Source: Kuschelorhynchus macadamiae
Lineage: Eukaryota; Arthropoda; Insecta; Coleoptera; Curculionidae
Assembly: GCA_030620095.1 (NCBI GenBank)
Contig: JAUTXW010000936.1
Span: 620,001-684,000, forward strand
DNA: 64,000 nucleotides
Direction: 5' to 3'
Shown: positions 36,188-47,129 of the stretch, in pieces
Numbering within the stretch: the stretch's first letter is position 1
How the letters are laid out: every line of letters begins with the position of its first letter
Made by a program: the position numbers and the translations under genes
The notes under the pieces: generated by a model
Databases searched by the model: none
Told to the model about the DNA's origin: nothing
The model's input: the letters and a program-made list of their open reading frames with translations, nothing else

Positions 36188-37349
36188 GTTTGGTCTCGAA
36201 ATGGGGATGTGATGGTTCGACTCAAAATCAGTATAATAAAAAATTTGAAGTTCACACCAATAACGATGCACACTTATTTTTAAGCTCATTTGTACCACTT
36301 CAACTAAAAAAAAAATATTTGGCAGAATCCAAGACCGGGTTCACATAGATTTTGCAGTCCAATAAGATTTAGATTTGTACGCGAGATAGTTGAAGAAACT
36401 AAGCTGAATTTAATCATATAAACAATCAAATCAAATCTCTTTTGCCGACAAGTATGATCAAAAGTAATTTGCTAATTTCTGTTTATCATTCTTTGTTTGT
36501 TTGCGAGTTTGTAACTCTGTGACAAATACCACCTCCACTCAAAAATGTTATATATGCGGGGCTATCAGTAAGGATTTTAATAATTTGGATTAAAACCAGT
36601 AACACAAGATAATTTTAAATTTGCCATATCAATACTACACGTCCGCATTCGCTCCTTCGAGTGTATTTTACATCTTTCTTACAAAATACCGATAGGAAAG
36701 TGGCAAATAAGAAACACCCCAGAAAAGGAATTAGTTCAAGAAAGAAAGAAAAAAATTCAAACTCAGTTTAGGAACGAGAGCGGAATGATTGTGGATGTAC
36801 CTAAGGCAGGGTTTGGAAACATAAACAATGGTAATTTATCTCGTAATTTTTTTGAAAACTGTTAATTATCTAGCAGAATAACAGGCGTCAACATTGAACT
36901 TATCAAAAAATATAAAATTGTATTAGAAACTGTAAGTAGTGGTCACAAACTAAATACAGAATTATTGAAACAATTTACTTTAGAAACTATATGGATGGTA
37001 TCCTATGCCTCCAACAGTTCACAAAGTTTTGATACACGGAGGCGAAATAATAGAAAATGCACTTTTGCCCAGCTCTCAGAAGAGGGTGCAGAAAGCCGTA
37101 ACAAGCATTTCAGGAAATTAAGAGACAAATTTTCTAAGAAAATTTCCCGTAAAGCTTCCAATGATGACATTTATAACAAGTTGCTTCTTAGTTCAGACCC
37201 TATATTAACATCTATGTGTCCTCTTCCTTCGATAAATCACAAACATTTTTGTAAAGAAATCATAGAAATGTTGAAGATGGTAACATACATGAAGATTTGT
37301 AATTTAGTGATGAATATCCTCATTACACTTTTGATGATTAATTCATGAT

Positions 37350-38760
37350 TTTCATTTTCTTTTGCATTTTCTTTCTGTGTATAAGACTTTAATCTGTAAT
37401 AATTAATTATCATTGAACACATACTTAATTTTTTAGTGCTATTTCTTATATTCCGTTTACGTACGTAATTTTATACTGTACATCTTTATTAATATTAAAT
37501 TTCAAATATCAATAATTAATTCAATGTTTTTGTGCCACCTTGTTTCCATTAATGTATTGAAGTAACGAAAGTGAATCTGTTAGCCAATAAGATGCAAGTC
37601 GCCTTATGAATTTTATTAAGAGCTTGTATCTATTTAAAATACATATGTAAGGTGAGACGAAGTTTTACCAAAAAGTACCACTTAATAGCCTAGAATTTAA
37701 GATGACCCTGTATATTTTCTAAAGGTAAACATAAAATTATTATATAAACACAAAAATATATTATTTGAACTGAAACTTACTTAAAATACTCAGTTGTTTT
37801 TGTATTTCAATTTTGTCCGCTTTTAGTAGACAAATACCCAATGTGCCCCGTCTTGCATGGCCAGATTGTCAAGTTCACTTAAATTCATTGTAATAATGCA
37901 ATATTACGGAAAATACGCACATATAAAAGCAATTAATGACAAATAAATATGTCGGTTTATCCGAAATTTTTCCGCACTATATCGAACGGCTGTAAAAAAT
38001 ACTTTATGATTTCCTATAATATAATAAACTAAAAATAGAACAAACTGGCATACCTAATGAGTTTAACAAATTGCAGCATTTTGCTTCTTCGTTTCACAAG
38101 GAATAACTTCGACTTTTTTCTTATAAGCAAAATGCTCTGTATATATACAGTCCACTAAATAAATGAGGTAATTTTGTGTCAAGCACAAAATTTCCTATAA
38201 TAGAAAAAATGCTACTGTATCTAAATGAATCAGTAGTTTTTTTTTGTTTCATATGATTAATCTATTCTTAGTTGGGCTTAAACTTTTAGACAGCTTCAGG
38301 CAATTTAAATAAGCTAGTATTAAAATAAACCTAGAAGTTTAGGGCTGAATAACGAGACACATAATGATAACAATGGTCGTTCTAACAAAGACTGTACAAA
38401 AATCATGGAACAATGGCGGACATTTAAGCTGACTGATAACAGATTACAAGCGGAGTGGATTATTGCCTCAGATACTGAAAACTGGTAAAATATAAACGAG
38501 AAACACTGAACATTAAGAAAAACTCGAATACTTGTTAGGGAAGAGTTGTTTTGCAAATTAATCTTGCAAGATAATATTTTATGTTGTCAACTTATGGCAA
38601 ATTGACATGACAGCTTCCACTGAATTACGATATTAATCAACTGACTTATGAAATCTTGAATTAAAAATTAAGTAACATGGCTCTTTTTCATCTTTGTCTT
38701 TATGTTTAGTTTTAGTAATAAGGATAAGTTAAACCTTAACTTCTAACTACAGACATCCAC
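37350..38760. other. AT-rich spacer
   Basis: No coding motif on either strand. If Transib 3' terminal repeats exist they should lie in this stretch; I could not pair a candidate with the left side. Confidence 0.5.
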
Positions 38761-38832
38761 ATATCTATCTATATACACGGTGATCACCTAAGGATGGCTC
38801 TCGGCCATATCTCAAGAACTATTAATCCTAGC

Positions 38833-39215
38833 AGTGGCGGCTCTTCCATAGGGTCATTTGGTCAATGACCCCCAAAAATATTTCACAAAATAAATTATTC
38901 GTTTGACCGTCCCTCCTAATAGTTGTAATAAAACGCGAACCTTGCGAAAAGTTAAATAAGCTACACTATTAGCCGCGCGCGGCGGTTCGAATGGTTTCGT
39001 TGGGTTCCTTGGGCATAATAAAATACGCTATATTAAGCTAGGCTGGGCAGTCCGAATTGCCCTGATTACCTTTAAGCTTGACGAAAGTACTCGAAGATTC
39101 CAAAGCTATTCGATCGATCGGTCGCGGCATCAAGTCGGCATGCGGAAGTTCAATTGTTCAAAGGTCGCGCGGTCGATATTCTAACTCGATATTATTTCGG
39201 ACGTGTTTAATGGAT
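38833..39215 (+). mobile_element. Orphan hAT left end
   Basis: CAGTGGCGGCTCTTCC at 38833 is the hAT terminus type found at 33072. It is followed by about 350 bp that become GC-rich (GCCGCGCGCGGCGG near 38972, ATCGATCGGTCGCGGC near 39112). No matching right end occurs before the Penelope remnant at 39406, so it is a truncated copy. The sequence just before it (38778-38825, CACGGTGATCACCTAAGGATGG) resembles a mariner-type terminus and may be its target. Confidence 0.5.
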
Positions 39216-39405
39216 GAAAATTTATTTATATACTGTTTTTTGCAATATATATTTTTTTATTTTTATGATCAATATGTGGGTTGGAAATATACAGAAAATA
39301 AAATGTTGGTAGTGACTAGTACACAAAAATAAACAACTAAGAAGTGCTTACAAACTTAATTTTGCAAAAATAACTAATTTTAAAGTGTATGTCTATGTTT
39401 GAGTT

Positions 39406-40970
39406 GTGAATGTAGTTGAAATAAAATGTCGGAAAATCATCAAAAATTCTAATCCGCCTAAGGCGAATCTATCAGCTGCGAAAAGAAAGACGATAAAAAC
39501 ATTAAACAACAATACAGATTTTTTGGATCTTCTAGTAGACAAGGGAAATGCCACTATCGCCATGGACAAAACAGATTACGTGAAGGAAATACAACTACTT
39601 TTGGACAACACCTACAGAGCAATTCAAGTAGACCCGATCAACAAAACTGAGAGAAGAATAACCAACTTTATAAACGCTTCCTACTTACCGGCAGAGGAGA
39701 AGAAGATGTTGAGGCCAAGCAGCTCAACGATCCCGCGGTTCTACGGACTTCCTAAAAAACACAAGGTTAATGTAATGTTACGACCTATCGTCAGTGCAAT
39801 AGGATCTCCTACATAGAAAATTGATAAAAATCCTTAAAATATTCTTAATAATTTTACAGGAAAAACTTCATATCTTAGAAACTCTATGCATTTTGTAAAA
39901 AACTAAAATCAATCCATTTAGATCCCAAAGATATCTAGTCCGTTTCGATGTAGAATCGCTAGACACAAATGTGCCTATAAATGATTAAATTTCCATAATA
40001 TCAGACTTATTGCACTATAATAATATTGACAACTCACTTTTAGATCTGATTTTCTCATGTTTCATATCAACATATTTTATTTGTCAAGGTAGAGTCGTCT
40101 CCATTAAAGCCAAAATCATGGTTCAGATATGTAGTCGACACTTTTGTAGTATGGCGGCATGGTCCAGGAAACCTCCCAACATACTAATATAAAATTTACA
40201 ATGGAAATTGAATCTAGAAAGCACGATTCCCTTTTTAGATGTTCTTGTACAAAGGAAAGAAAATGGTTCCATAGGACACTCTGTATATAGAAATTCAACC
40301 TATACGTACCTAAATGCAGATTCCCATCATCATCGAGCACAAAACCAATCAGTTATTAATTCATTGGTTTCCAAAGTCCTCGCGATTTGTGACCAGAGAA
40401 ACTGACTCTCTGAAGTTTTAATAGAGAATGGGTATTGCACTGAGGATATTAGACACTCAATTAGAAAACTTTAGAAAAGATAATAATCCTATTTCACGAA
40501 ATGATACTAATAAAGAATTACTGATAGGAAGTGTAGTTTTTCTATTTATACAGGGAACCACAGACAAGATTGCAAGGTTACTTCGCCGGTCCAACATACG
40601 TACAATCTTCAACACACACACAAAAATAGGACGAATTGACATTATTCCTTTCCTAAAGGCAAGAGTATATGCAAATCCTTGTTCCTGTGGTCATACCTAT
40701 ATTGGAGTGACTGGACGATCCATATCGACTAGGCTTAAGGAACATGAACGATGTATCAGAAAGAAACAAATTATACAATCTGCTGTATCTGAACAGCAAC
40801 ATTCCACTGGACATATCATAAATGTAAAAGAAACCAAAGTTTTTGCATCGGTTTCGAGATTCTGTAAACGGAAAACTAGAGAATCTATTGAAATTTATAA
40901 GCATCCTAACAATTTTAATGGAGATACCCCGAGTCACGGTTCGGTAAACACATTAAGTAAAGATTCCTGA
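39406..40970 (+). pseudogene. Penelope-like element: RT and GIY-YIG endonuclease, decayed
   Basis: Blocks in order are DKGNATIAMDKTDYVKE, TIPRFYGLPKKHKVNV and LRPIVSAIGSPT (39406-39816); then RFDVESLDTNVP in a shifted form near 39945, LLHYNNIDNSLLDL (40010), WFRYVVDTFVVWRHG near 40116, where the catalytic YVDD has become YVVD; IPFLDVLVQRKENGSIGHSVY (40208). Finally the nuclease NPCSCGHTYIGVTGRSISTRLKEH and ESIEIYKHPNNFN (40428-40970). Multiple frameshifts and a lost catalytic Asp make it dead. It is clearly different from the Penelope element at 26110. Confidence 0.85.
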
Positions 40971-40998
40971 CGATACCTCGTGCAATAGAAAGCGAAAC
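40967..40998 (+). ncRNA. Hammerhead-like core just after the Penelope ORF
   Basis: CTGACGA (40967-40973) fits the hammerhead core CTGANGA; GAAAC follows at 40994-40998. The intervening TACCTCGTGCAAT is shared with 60687-60699, but pairing of stem II is weak here. Confidence 0.4.
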
Positions 40999-40999
40999 G

Positions 41000-41690
41000 A
41001 TTGAAAGTATTTACATTTTGACACGTTCTAATCACAAGAACTATGATTTCTGCCTAAATTATGTTTAAATTTGTAAGGCAACATGCATCGCAATTGTTAA
41101 ATAGACAATTTATGAATAGACATTAAACATCCTAATTTCTTTTTGTTATAAAACAATAAATTATGTTTGCTTTCTTATACTGATTATTGTTCTCTCAGGT
41201 TTCCGGTAAATTGAACAGAGTAATTTATTTGAGCTATTTCTCACGGAGGCTCTATTGTGGGCCTGCCTGAATGCGGATATATTATTTCGAATGAACGTGA
41301 GAAAATGCGGTTGTTTTTAACTATGTTCGTTAGTGACAGCTAAAGCATGAAAAGAATAACGACTTTTGAGGGCGGTTTATCTGCAAGAATTTACTTTTTA
41401 GGTTAAGGAGAAGTGCTACAACCCTTCGTTTTGTTCGTTAAAGAATGTATATATGATTCTAGGAAAATAAAAAAGTAATTTTGCTCAAAAGAGACTTTGC
41501 AAATAAAAAAAAAAGTTTTATACATATACAAAAAATTGTATCCTTTAAACACTTCTCTTGGAGAATTAATAAAAAAAAATTATTTTCGTAATTTTATGTA
41601 AAAATTGAAGTTTAGTTATTCCACAAAGAAATTGGAAGTTATATTGTCTCAATCAGTTGTCTAAAGTGAAATAATGAAGAATTTGAGCAA
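41000..41690. other. AT-rich spacer after the Penelope remnant
   Basis: No gene. The first part is probably Penelope 3' non-coding sequence. Confidence 0.45.
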
Positions 41691-41694
41691 TTAA

Positions 41695-43280
41695 TTGTCC
41701 TTAATAATAATAATAATCTACATCAGACAAAGTATGTTCCAGGGAGATTCCCTCAGCGCTTTGTGGTTCTGTCTCTGTCTCAATCCACTCTCAAATACAC
41801 TGAATAACACAAACTTCGCATTTCACATTAAACACCAAAAAAATAACCTACACAAAATAAACAATCTTTTGTACATGGATGACATAAAATTATACGCAAG
41901 CACAAAGGCACATCTAAAGGAACTTCTTAAAATCACAGAAACGTTTACCCTGGACATCAACATGGAATTTGGTATAAGTAAATGCAAGCTACTTCATATC
42001 AACAAGGGGCAGTGGAAAGACTACCCTACGACGGAAACAATCAACAATGAAACCATAGATAACATGCCCAAAGAAGAAATATACAGATATCTAGGCTTCT
42101 TTCGAAGCACTAAAATTAACCACACTTTAATGAAAGCTATTAACACCTTCGCCATACTTAATCTTACGTATTCGTTTGGTATCATCGAGAGAAAGGAAGG
42201 AGGGAGGGGAATTTTAGATATATACAATCGCTAAATAAAAAACAAATTTACGAACTCAGAAAATTCTTCCACAACAAACAAACTAACCTTTACAAGGCAA
42301 TAGTGAAGGCAGACAAGAATTATACACCGCTCGACATATCTCAAAGGAGCCACCCAGCAAACGCACACAGTCACATCCAATCACGACTAGCAAAGATGAA
42401 CACCTGGTCTGAAAAAACACTCCATGGAAGATACAGATACCACATAAAGCAAGACTACATACATAAAAAGATTTCATATACGTGGTTATAAGAAGGGCAG
42501 CTGTTTCCCGAAACAGAAGGCTTTCTGCTCGCCATCCAGGACAAAGTCGCAACAACCAGAAACTACCAAAAGCACATCATCAAGACACAACCATTGAAGA
42601 CGATAGGTGTAGGAGATGTTACCAGCAGAGAGAAACGAGCGGATGTTTCTACATCCACTCGTGGCCGGAACTGAATACATCGCGAGATACAACTCAGCAG
42701 CGAAGGCCATTCATCAAGCATTAGCCACAACATACAAACTAACGGAGAACACAGATCCTTATTACCATTATACACCAACATTAACACCGACACAGATAAA
42801 ACAATCCCCTCAATCAGACCCGATATCACCAAACAATCCAAAAAAGAAAATATTACTTATTTAATTGATATGGCTGTCCCCAACGACGAGAACATCCAAG
42901 CGAAATACAGTAAGAAGATCGCCAAATACGCCGACTTGGCAATGGAAATAAAAAGGCTGCGGAACCAGGAAAGAGTTATTATTGTTCTCCTCGTCATATC
43001 AGTAACAGGCCTCACCCCAACAACGTTTACACCGCATTTGGCTCAATTAGAACTTAATATAGACATTCACAAGAACAACCAGGTCATTTTAAAAACATGT
43101 AGCATCGTTAGATCATTTCTTAATACACAATACTTGTTTTTTTCCTTTTCCTTTTTTTTTACTTTTTTTTGTACTGATTTGGTATAATCCCGTCAGTATA
43201 AAATACAACCACAGGAATACTGAGTGGCAACAAAAACAAAATAATGATAATAATAATAATAACAATTATAATATAAACCA
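41695..43280 (+). pseudogene. R2-type LINE fragment: RT thumb, zinc motif and restriction-like endonuclease
   Basis: The reading starts at the palm: MFQGDSLSALWFCLCLNPLS and LLYMDDIKLYAS with the catalytic Asp pair, then FGISKCKLLHI and YRYLGF. A deletion and frameshifts join this to KEGGRGILDIYN and KADKNYTPL. A degenerate CRRC ... zinc motif follows near 42602, then GTEYIARYNSAAKAIHQALA. The endonuclease is readable at about 42778-43120: IRPDI, YLIDMAVPNDENIQAKY and KIAKYADLAMEI, matching the PD..D pattern of restriction-like nucleases in R2-group elements. AAT-type repeats near 43240-43275 may be its tail. 5'-truncated and frameshifted. Confidence 0.75.
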
Positions 43281-43284
43281 AGCT

Positions 43285-43618
43285 GAAAGATCAGTACTAC
43301 TACAACCGAGCAATTATCATCGACAGAGGGGTGACGAATAATTGTCCTGATGTGGTAATGTTAAATAACGAAACAATGACAGCTTATTTAATAGTTGTTA
43401 TTGTACCCAACAATAATAACGTGTTGGATAAATATCAAGAGAAAAATGCCAAATATGCGAAGCTGGCCATAGAGATACAGCAGGTTCATGTGATACTGAT
43501 CATCGTATCATCGACTGGACTAGTTCCAAAAACACTAGAACAGAACCTGAAAATCATAGGACTCCGTACTAACACCTTCATTGATATCCAGTCCTGCTCG
43601 GTACCTGCTACATAATGA
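43285..43618 (+). pseudogene. Second R2-type endonuclease fragment
   Basis: The reading NRAIIIDRGVTNNCPDVVM, AYLIVVIVPNNNNVLDKY, KYAKLAIEIQQ and STGLVPKTLEQNLKIIGL parallels the endonuclease of the preceding fragment but is a different sequence. The usual IDIAVP Asp is Val (LIVVIVP). It ends with a stop at 43613-43615. An independent 5'-truncated insertion is likely. Confidence 0.65.
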
Positions 43619-43696
43619 GAAACTCAACATATGTTGAGAAATTGAGTGTCAATTTTGATTATAATTATAATAATGAATCTTTGGAACTCATTTTCA

Positions 43697-44172
43697 GCAT
43701 CAGTTTTCAATAAATATATGGCTTGGGGTAATTCATGATCATTTAATCGGTCTATATTTCCTTCCACAACGACTAACAGGCGAATATTACGTTCAGGAAG
43801 AGTTAAATGTTCTTCTTAAAGAAATTCCTCTAGAGCTGAGACAACACTTATGGTTTATGCTTGATCGTGCACCAGTCCATTTTAGCATGAATGTACGTGA
43901 TCACTTAGATACGGTATATTCAAATCGTTGCATAGGAAGGGGAGATATGGAAAATTGGTCTGCTCGATCGCCGGATTTAAAACCTCTAGATATTTGCATT
44001 AGTTTATTTCACTCCCGTCGAAAATGTTGATGACCTGAGGAATCGAATTATAGCCAGCTGTGAGACAAAAAGAAATACATCAGGAGTATTTGCGCGAATA
44101 CGACAATCAATGAGGCGAACAGTTGAATCTTGTGTCACGTCTGAAGGAGGTCATTTTCAACATTTGTTGTAG
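43697..44172 (+). pseudogene. Old DD41D transposase C-terminal fragment
   Basis: The + strand reads HQFSINIWLGVIHDHLIGLY, PQRLTGEYYVQEELNVLL, WFMLDRAPVHFSMNV (second Asp) and RSPDLKPLDIC (third Asp, 41 residues later). After a short deletion comes IRQSMRRTVESCVTSEGGHF ending at a stop at 44170. It is the C-terminal half of a relative of the intact gene at 45053-46138. Its right inverted end is probably at about 46900-46988 (ending CATCCTGTATA), beyond the younger element that has inserted into it. Confidence 0.75.
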
Positions 44173-44499
44173 CTTTACGCTTATTTAAAATTTTATTAGT
44201 GTTATTTTCTGTTATTGTTCTGGTTAAATATTATTGTATTAGATTGTTCTTGATAATGTATTAAAGAAATGAAAAATATGCGTTAGAATGTTTTATTTTT
44301 TTGCATAAAAACCGCGCCCCATACAAAAGAAAGGCAAGAGAGCTTTTTTGTCACAAATTGAACGAGGAATTTAAAAATGATTTTTAATTTGAAATGTCAG
44401 GAGTAGCGTACAATTTTTTTCTTTAAAAAAAGGTCTTAATTGTGAATCAAAAAATGCGCAATAACTAACTCTTAAAACCCACCAAATTTCATTGACATA

Positions 44500-46871
44500 T
44501 AGGGTGCCAATTAAGTACTTGTACAAACTTTAAGGGGTGATTCTTTGACTAATTTTAGGATGAAAAGTTCATATGAACATGGGTCTGAAACGGCCTTGTT
44601 TCTGAGATACAGGGCATCCAAATTAACAATTTTATTTGGTTTTTTGCTTATATTTTTGTAAAGGAATATGACAATTGGACAAAATTTGGGATTCTGGGTA
44701 TATTGATGATGAGAAATTCAAATATTAACAACGGGGGCGACACATACAGTGTTGTTTCTAAATTTATTTAACCATAACTTTTTTGTGAAGCCTTTTATGG
44801 CATTTTTGACTAAGTGAATCTATTCTCCATTTAATTCTAATAAAAAAGGTCCTCTTAGTATTTGTTGCTAAAAGCAGCCATTTTGGATAAAAAAGGGTTT
44901 GTAGTTAAATCTGCGTTGCAATTTTTTAAATTGGATCATTTTCGAGATTTCGAAAAATAAGCAAAAAAAATATATCTTTTATTGATTGTATTATCAGGTA
45001 AAAAACTTAAATCATTTACAAGACTAAAACTAAATTAGTTAATAATATTATTTTACAATAATTGTTGAAAATAACCACCATCTACTTCAACGCATGCAAT
45101 AAGTCGCCTTAACATTGATTGCCGAACTCTTTCAAATATACCTGGCGTCTGATTAATAATGGCACAAGATTCAAATATCATGTTTCTTAGGTTTTGTTCA
45201 TGTGGGACTGGACTTTTATAAACCAAATACTTCAAGTGACCATACAGAAAATAATCCAAAGGATTCAAATCTGGTGATCTGGGAGGCCAGGCTTGTGGTC
45301 CAGCTCTTCCTATACAACGGTTAGGACAATTCCCGTCCAGAAATTGACGCGCAACGACACTAAAGTGTAGCGGAGCTCCGTCGTGCATTAACCACATCCT
45401 GTTTCTGGTGTCTAAATCAACTTCTTCTAAATGGTTGGGAAGTTCGTGTTCCAAAAACCTTCGATATTCTTCGCCATTAAGCCTTTGCGGAAGAATGCAA
45501 GGTCCAATAAGGTGATCACCGATAATTCCTACCCAAATATTGAGAGAAAATAGCACCTGAAAATGATTTTCTCTGATAGAGTTCAGATTATCCTCAGTCC
45601 ATATATGGTTGTTATGAAAGTTAATTATGGAATTTCGAGAAAACGATGCTTCATCTGTGAAAAGCACATGGCCTAAGAAATCCGGGGTTCGTGCTACTCT
45701 GTTACGCAACCAAACACAAAAATCAAGTCTGAGGGGAAAATCTCTAGGTAATAGAGCCTGCACACGTTGCATATGATAAGGATACATTTGTTGAGACCTT
45801 AAAATTTGCCAAACAAGTGTGTGTGTAATATTCATTTCAAAAGCTATTGTCCGTGTACTAGTTTCCGGGTCTTCTTCAATTCTGTTTAACACAGCTTCTT
45901 CAATCTCAACTGTTCGAACTGTTGCAAGCCTTCCTGGAACATCTGTTGTCCTTTTAAAGTTGCCAGTTTCACAAAATCTTGCGTGAATATTAATAAAAGT
46001 TTGGACCTGTGGCATCACTCGTTGAGGAAATCGCGCCTGATACATTCGTCTTGCAGCTTGTGCATTACCGCGAGCCATTCCATAAGTAAAATGAATGTCT
46101 GCAATTTCTGCGTTGGTATATTGGTACATTTTCGACAAAACACACGATAAATTATTACTTATAATGCCAAATGATAAAAAACTACTTGTTTTATTCTAAA
46201 TCAACTGCCATGACTGATTCTGCTACCATGGAAACCTCTCAATTGTTTTCCAAGGCCTGCTATGGATTCCCCTATACTATTTTCTCGTGTACTGTGGCTG
46301 CAGAGGAAAGATGCAATTTTATCCAATTTTCACAAATTTTGTAATTATGATACGTTAATATGATAAAGTAACATAGCACATGATTTTGAAAAAGTATTTT
46401 TTCGATTATTTTTCAAAATCTGGAAAAAATTTCAACGCAGATTTAATTTCAAACCCTTTTTTATCCAAAACGGCTGCTTTTAGCGACAAATACTAAAAGT
46501 AACTTTTTCATGTAAAATTGAATGAAGAATAGGTCTGCCTAGTCAAAAATGACATAAAAGGATTCACAAAAAAGTTATGGTTAATCAAATTCAGGAACAA
46601 CACTGTATGTGGCGCCCTCCAACATTAAACAAAAAACTAAGCTAATATTTGAATTTTTCATCATCAATATACCCAGAATCCCAAATTTTGTCCAATTGTC
46701 ATGTTCCTTAACAAAAATATAAGCAAAAAAACCAAATAAAAATCATTTTTTGGACGCCCTGTATCTCAGAAACAAAGCCGTTTCAGAGCCATGTTCATCT
46801 GAACTTTTAATCTTAAAATTAGTCAAAGAATCACCCCTTAAAGTTTGTACAAGTACTTAATTGACACCCTG
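44500..46871 (-). mobile_element. DD41D mariner-like element with an intact transposase
   Basis: TA flanks both ends (44498-44499 and 46872-46873). The right end read inward is CAGGGTGTCAATTAAGTACTTG; the left is TAGGGTGCCAATTAAGTACTTG. The inverted arms extend about 470 bp (44500-44970 and 46400-46871) and are very similar throughout. The only gene fills the space between them. It lies in the 3' part of an older DD41D copy. This is the best candidate for a recently active element in the window. Confidence 0.92.
45053..46138 (-). CDS. DD41D mariner-like transposase, uninterrupted (361 aa)
   Basis: The ATG at 46138 opens MSKMYQYTNAEIADIHFTYG. Residues 1-60 are the DUF4817-type helix-turn-helix region (AQAARRMYQARFPQRVMP); a second helix-turn-helix follows at about 85-125 (TRTIAFEMNITHTLVWQIL). 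The catalytic domain has VLFTDEASFSRN, WLMHDGAPLHF and RSPDLNPLDYFLYGHLK; 41 residues separate the second and third Asp. The C-terminus is RVRQSMLRRLIACVEVDGGY. Length matches the about 350-codon relatives elsewhere in the window. All three acidic residues are present and there is no lesion, so it could encode an active enzyme that cuts and pastes the element at TA. Activity itself is not shown by sequence. Confidence 0.92.
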   Translation of the reverse strand: MSKMYQYTNAEIADIHFTYGMARGNAQAARRMYQARFPQRVMPQVQTFINIHARFCETGNFKRTTDVPGRLATVRTVEIEEAVLNRIEEDPETSTRTIAFEMNITHTLVWQILRSQQMYPYHMQRVQALLPRDFPLRLDFCVWLRNRVARTPDFLGHVLFTDEASFSRNSIINFHNNHIWTEDNLNSIRENHFQVLFSLNIWVGIIGDHLIGPCILPQRLNGEEYRRFLEHELPNHLEEVDLDTRNRMWLMHDGAPLHFSVVARQFLDGNCPNRCIGRAGPQAWPPRSPDLNPLDYFLYGHLKYLVYKSPVPHEQNLRNMIFESCAIINQTPGIFERVRQSMLRRLIACVEVDGGYFQQLL

Positions 46872-46879
46872 TATATCGA

Positions 46880-47125
46880 CCGGTTTTAGAGCAATATATA
46901 TGACATATGTTTATATAGCAAACTGTCATTATTTTTTCATGCAGAATAACCCCCTGAAGTTTGTCGCACTTGTTTACTAACATCCTGTATATGTTACTAA
47001 ATGACTATTTACTGAACTAAATTGGGTTACACTTCTCTGTTCCTAATAAAAGGAAAGATTCATAACCAGGGAAGCTCCGGGTAAAGAAAATTTACAGATT
47101 TTCCCATATTTTCTTTCAATTTTTG
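46880..47125. other. Right end of the older DD41D copy and short spacer
   Basis: CCCCTGAAGTTTGTCGCAC and CATCCTGTATA at 46952-46990 look like a mariner-type terminus pointing inward to the left, matching the fragment at 43697-44172. The rest shows nothing I can name. Confidence 0.45.
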
Positions 47126-47129
47126 TATT

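Larger units (their letters stand above)
32330..37330 (+). pseudogene. Transib / RAG1-like transposase, interrupted by an hAT
   Basis: N-terminal part (32451-33068): SMSLRAAENLEAAKIVKEV, ALSIIVEPGLSRHQYEIIR and TITDINAEVSLQSLLDLT. After the hAT (33072-36187) the sequence resumes with SKWGCDGSTQNQYNKKF, carrying the expected first catalytic Asp, then LFLSSFVPLQLK, the zinc-type CYICGAISKDFNN, VDVPKAGFGNINNGNLSRNFF and TVSSGHKLNTELL. At 36965-37348 comes QLSEEGAESRNKHFRKLRDK, which holds the Glu expected for the third catalytic residue, and KASNDDIYNKLLLSSDPIL. The region expected to hold the second Asp is degraded. The order matches Transib transposases, the family from which vertebrate RAG1 derives. 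Several frameshifts and stops besides the insertion make it dead. Terminal repeats were not identified. Confidence 0.75.

Noticed and set aside
31830..37870. Candidate Transib termini near 31850 and 37840
   Set aside because: The sequences do not form a convincing inverted pair with a CACWRTG start.
42283..42841. Minus-strand cysteine-containing frames
   Set aside because: Antisense of the R2-type LINE coding region.
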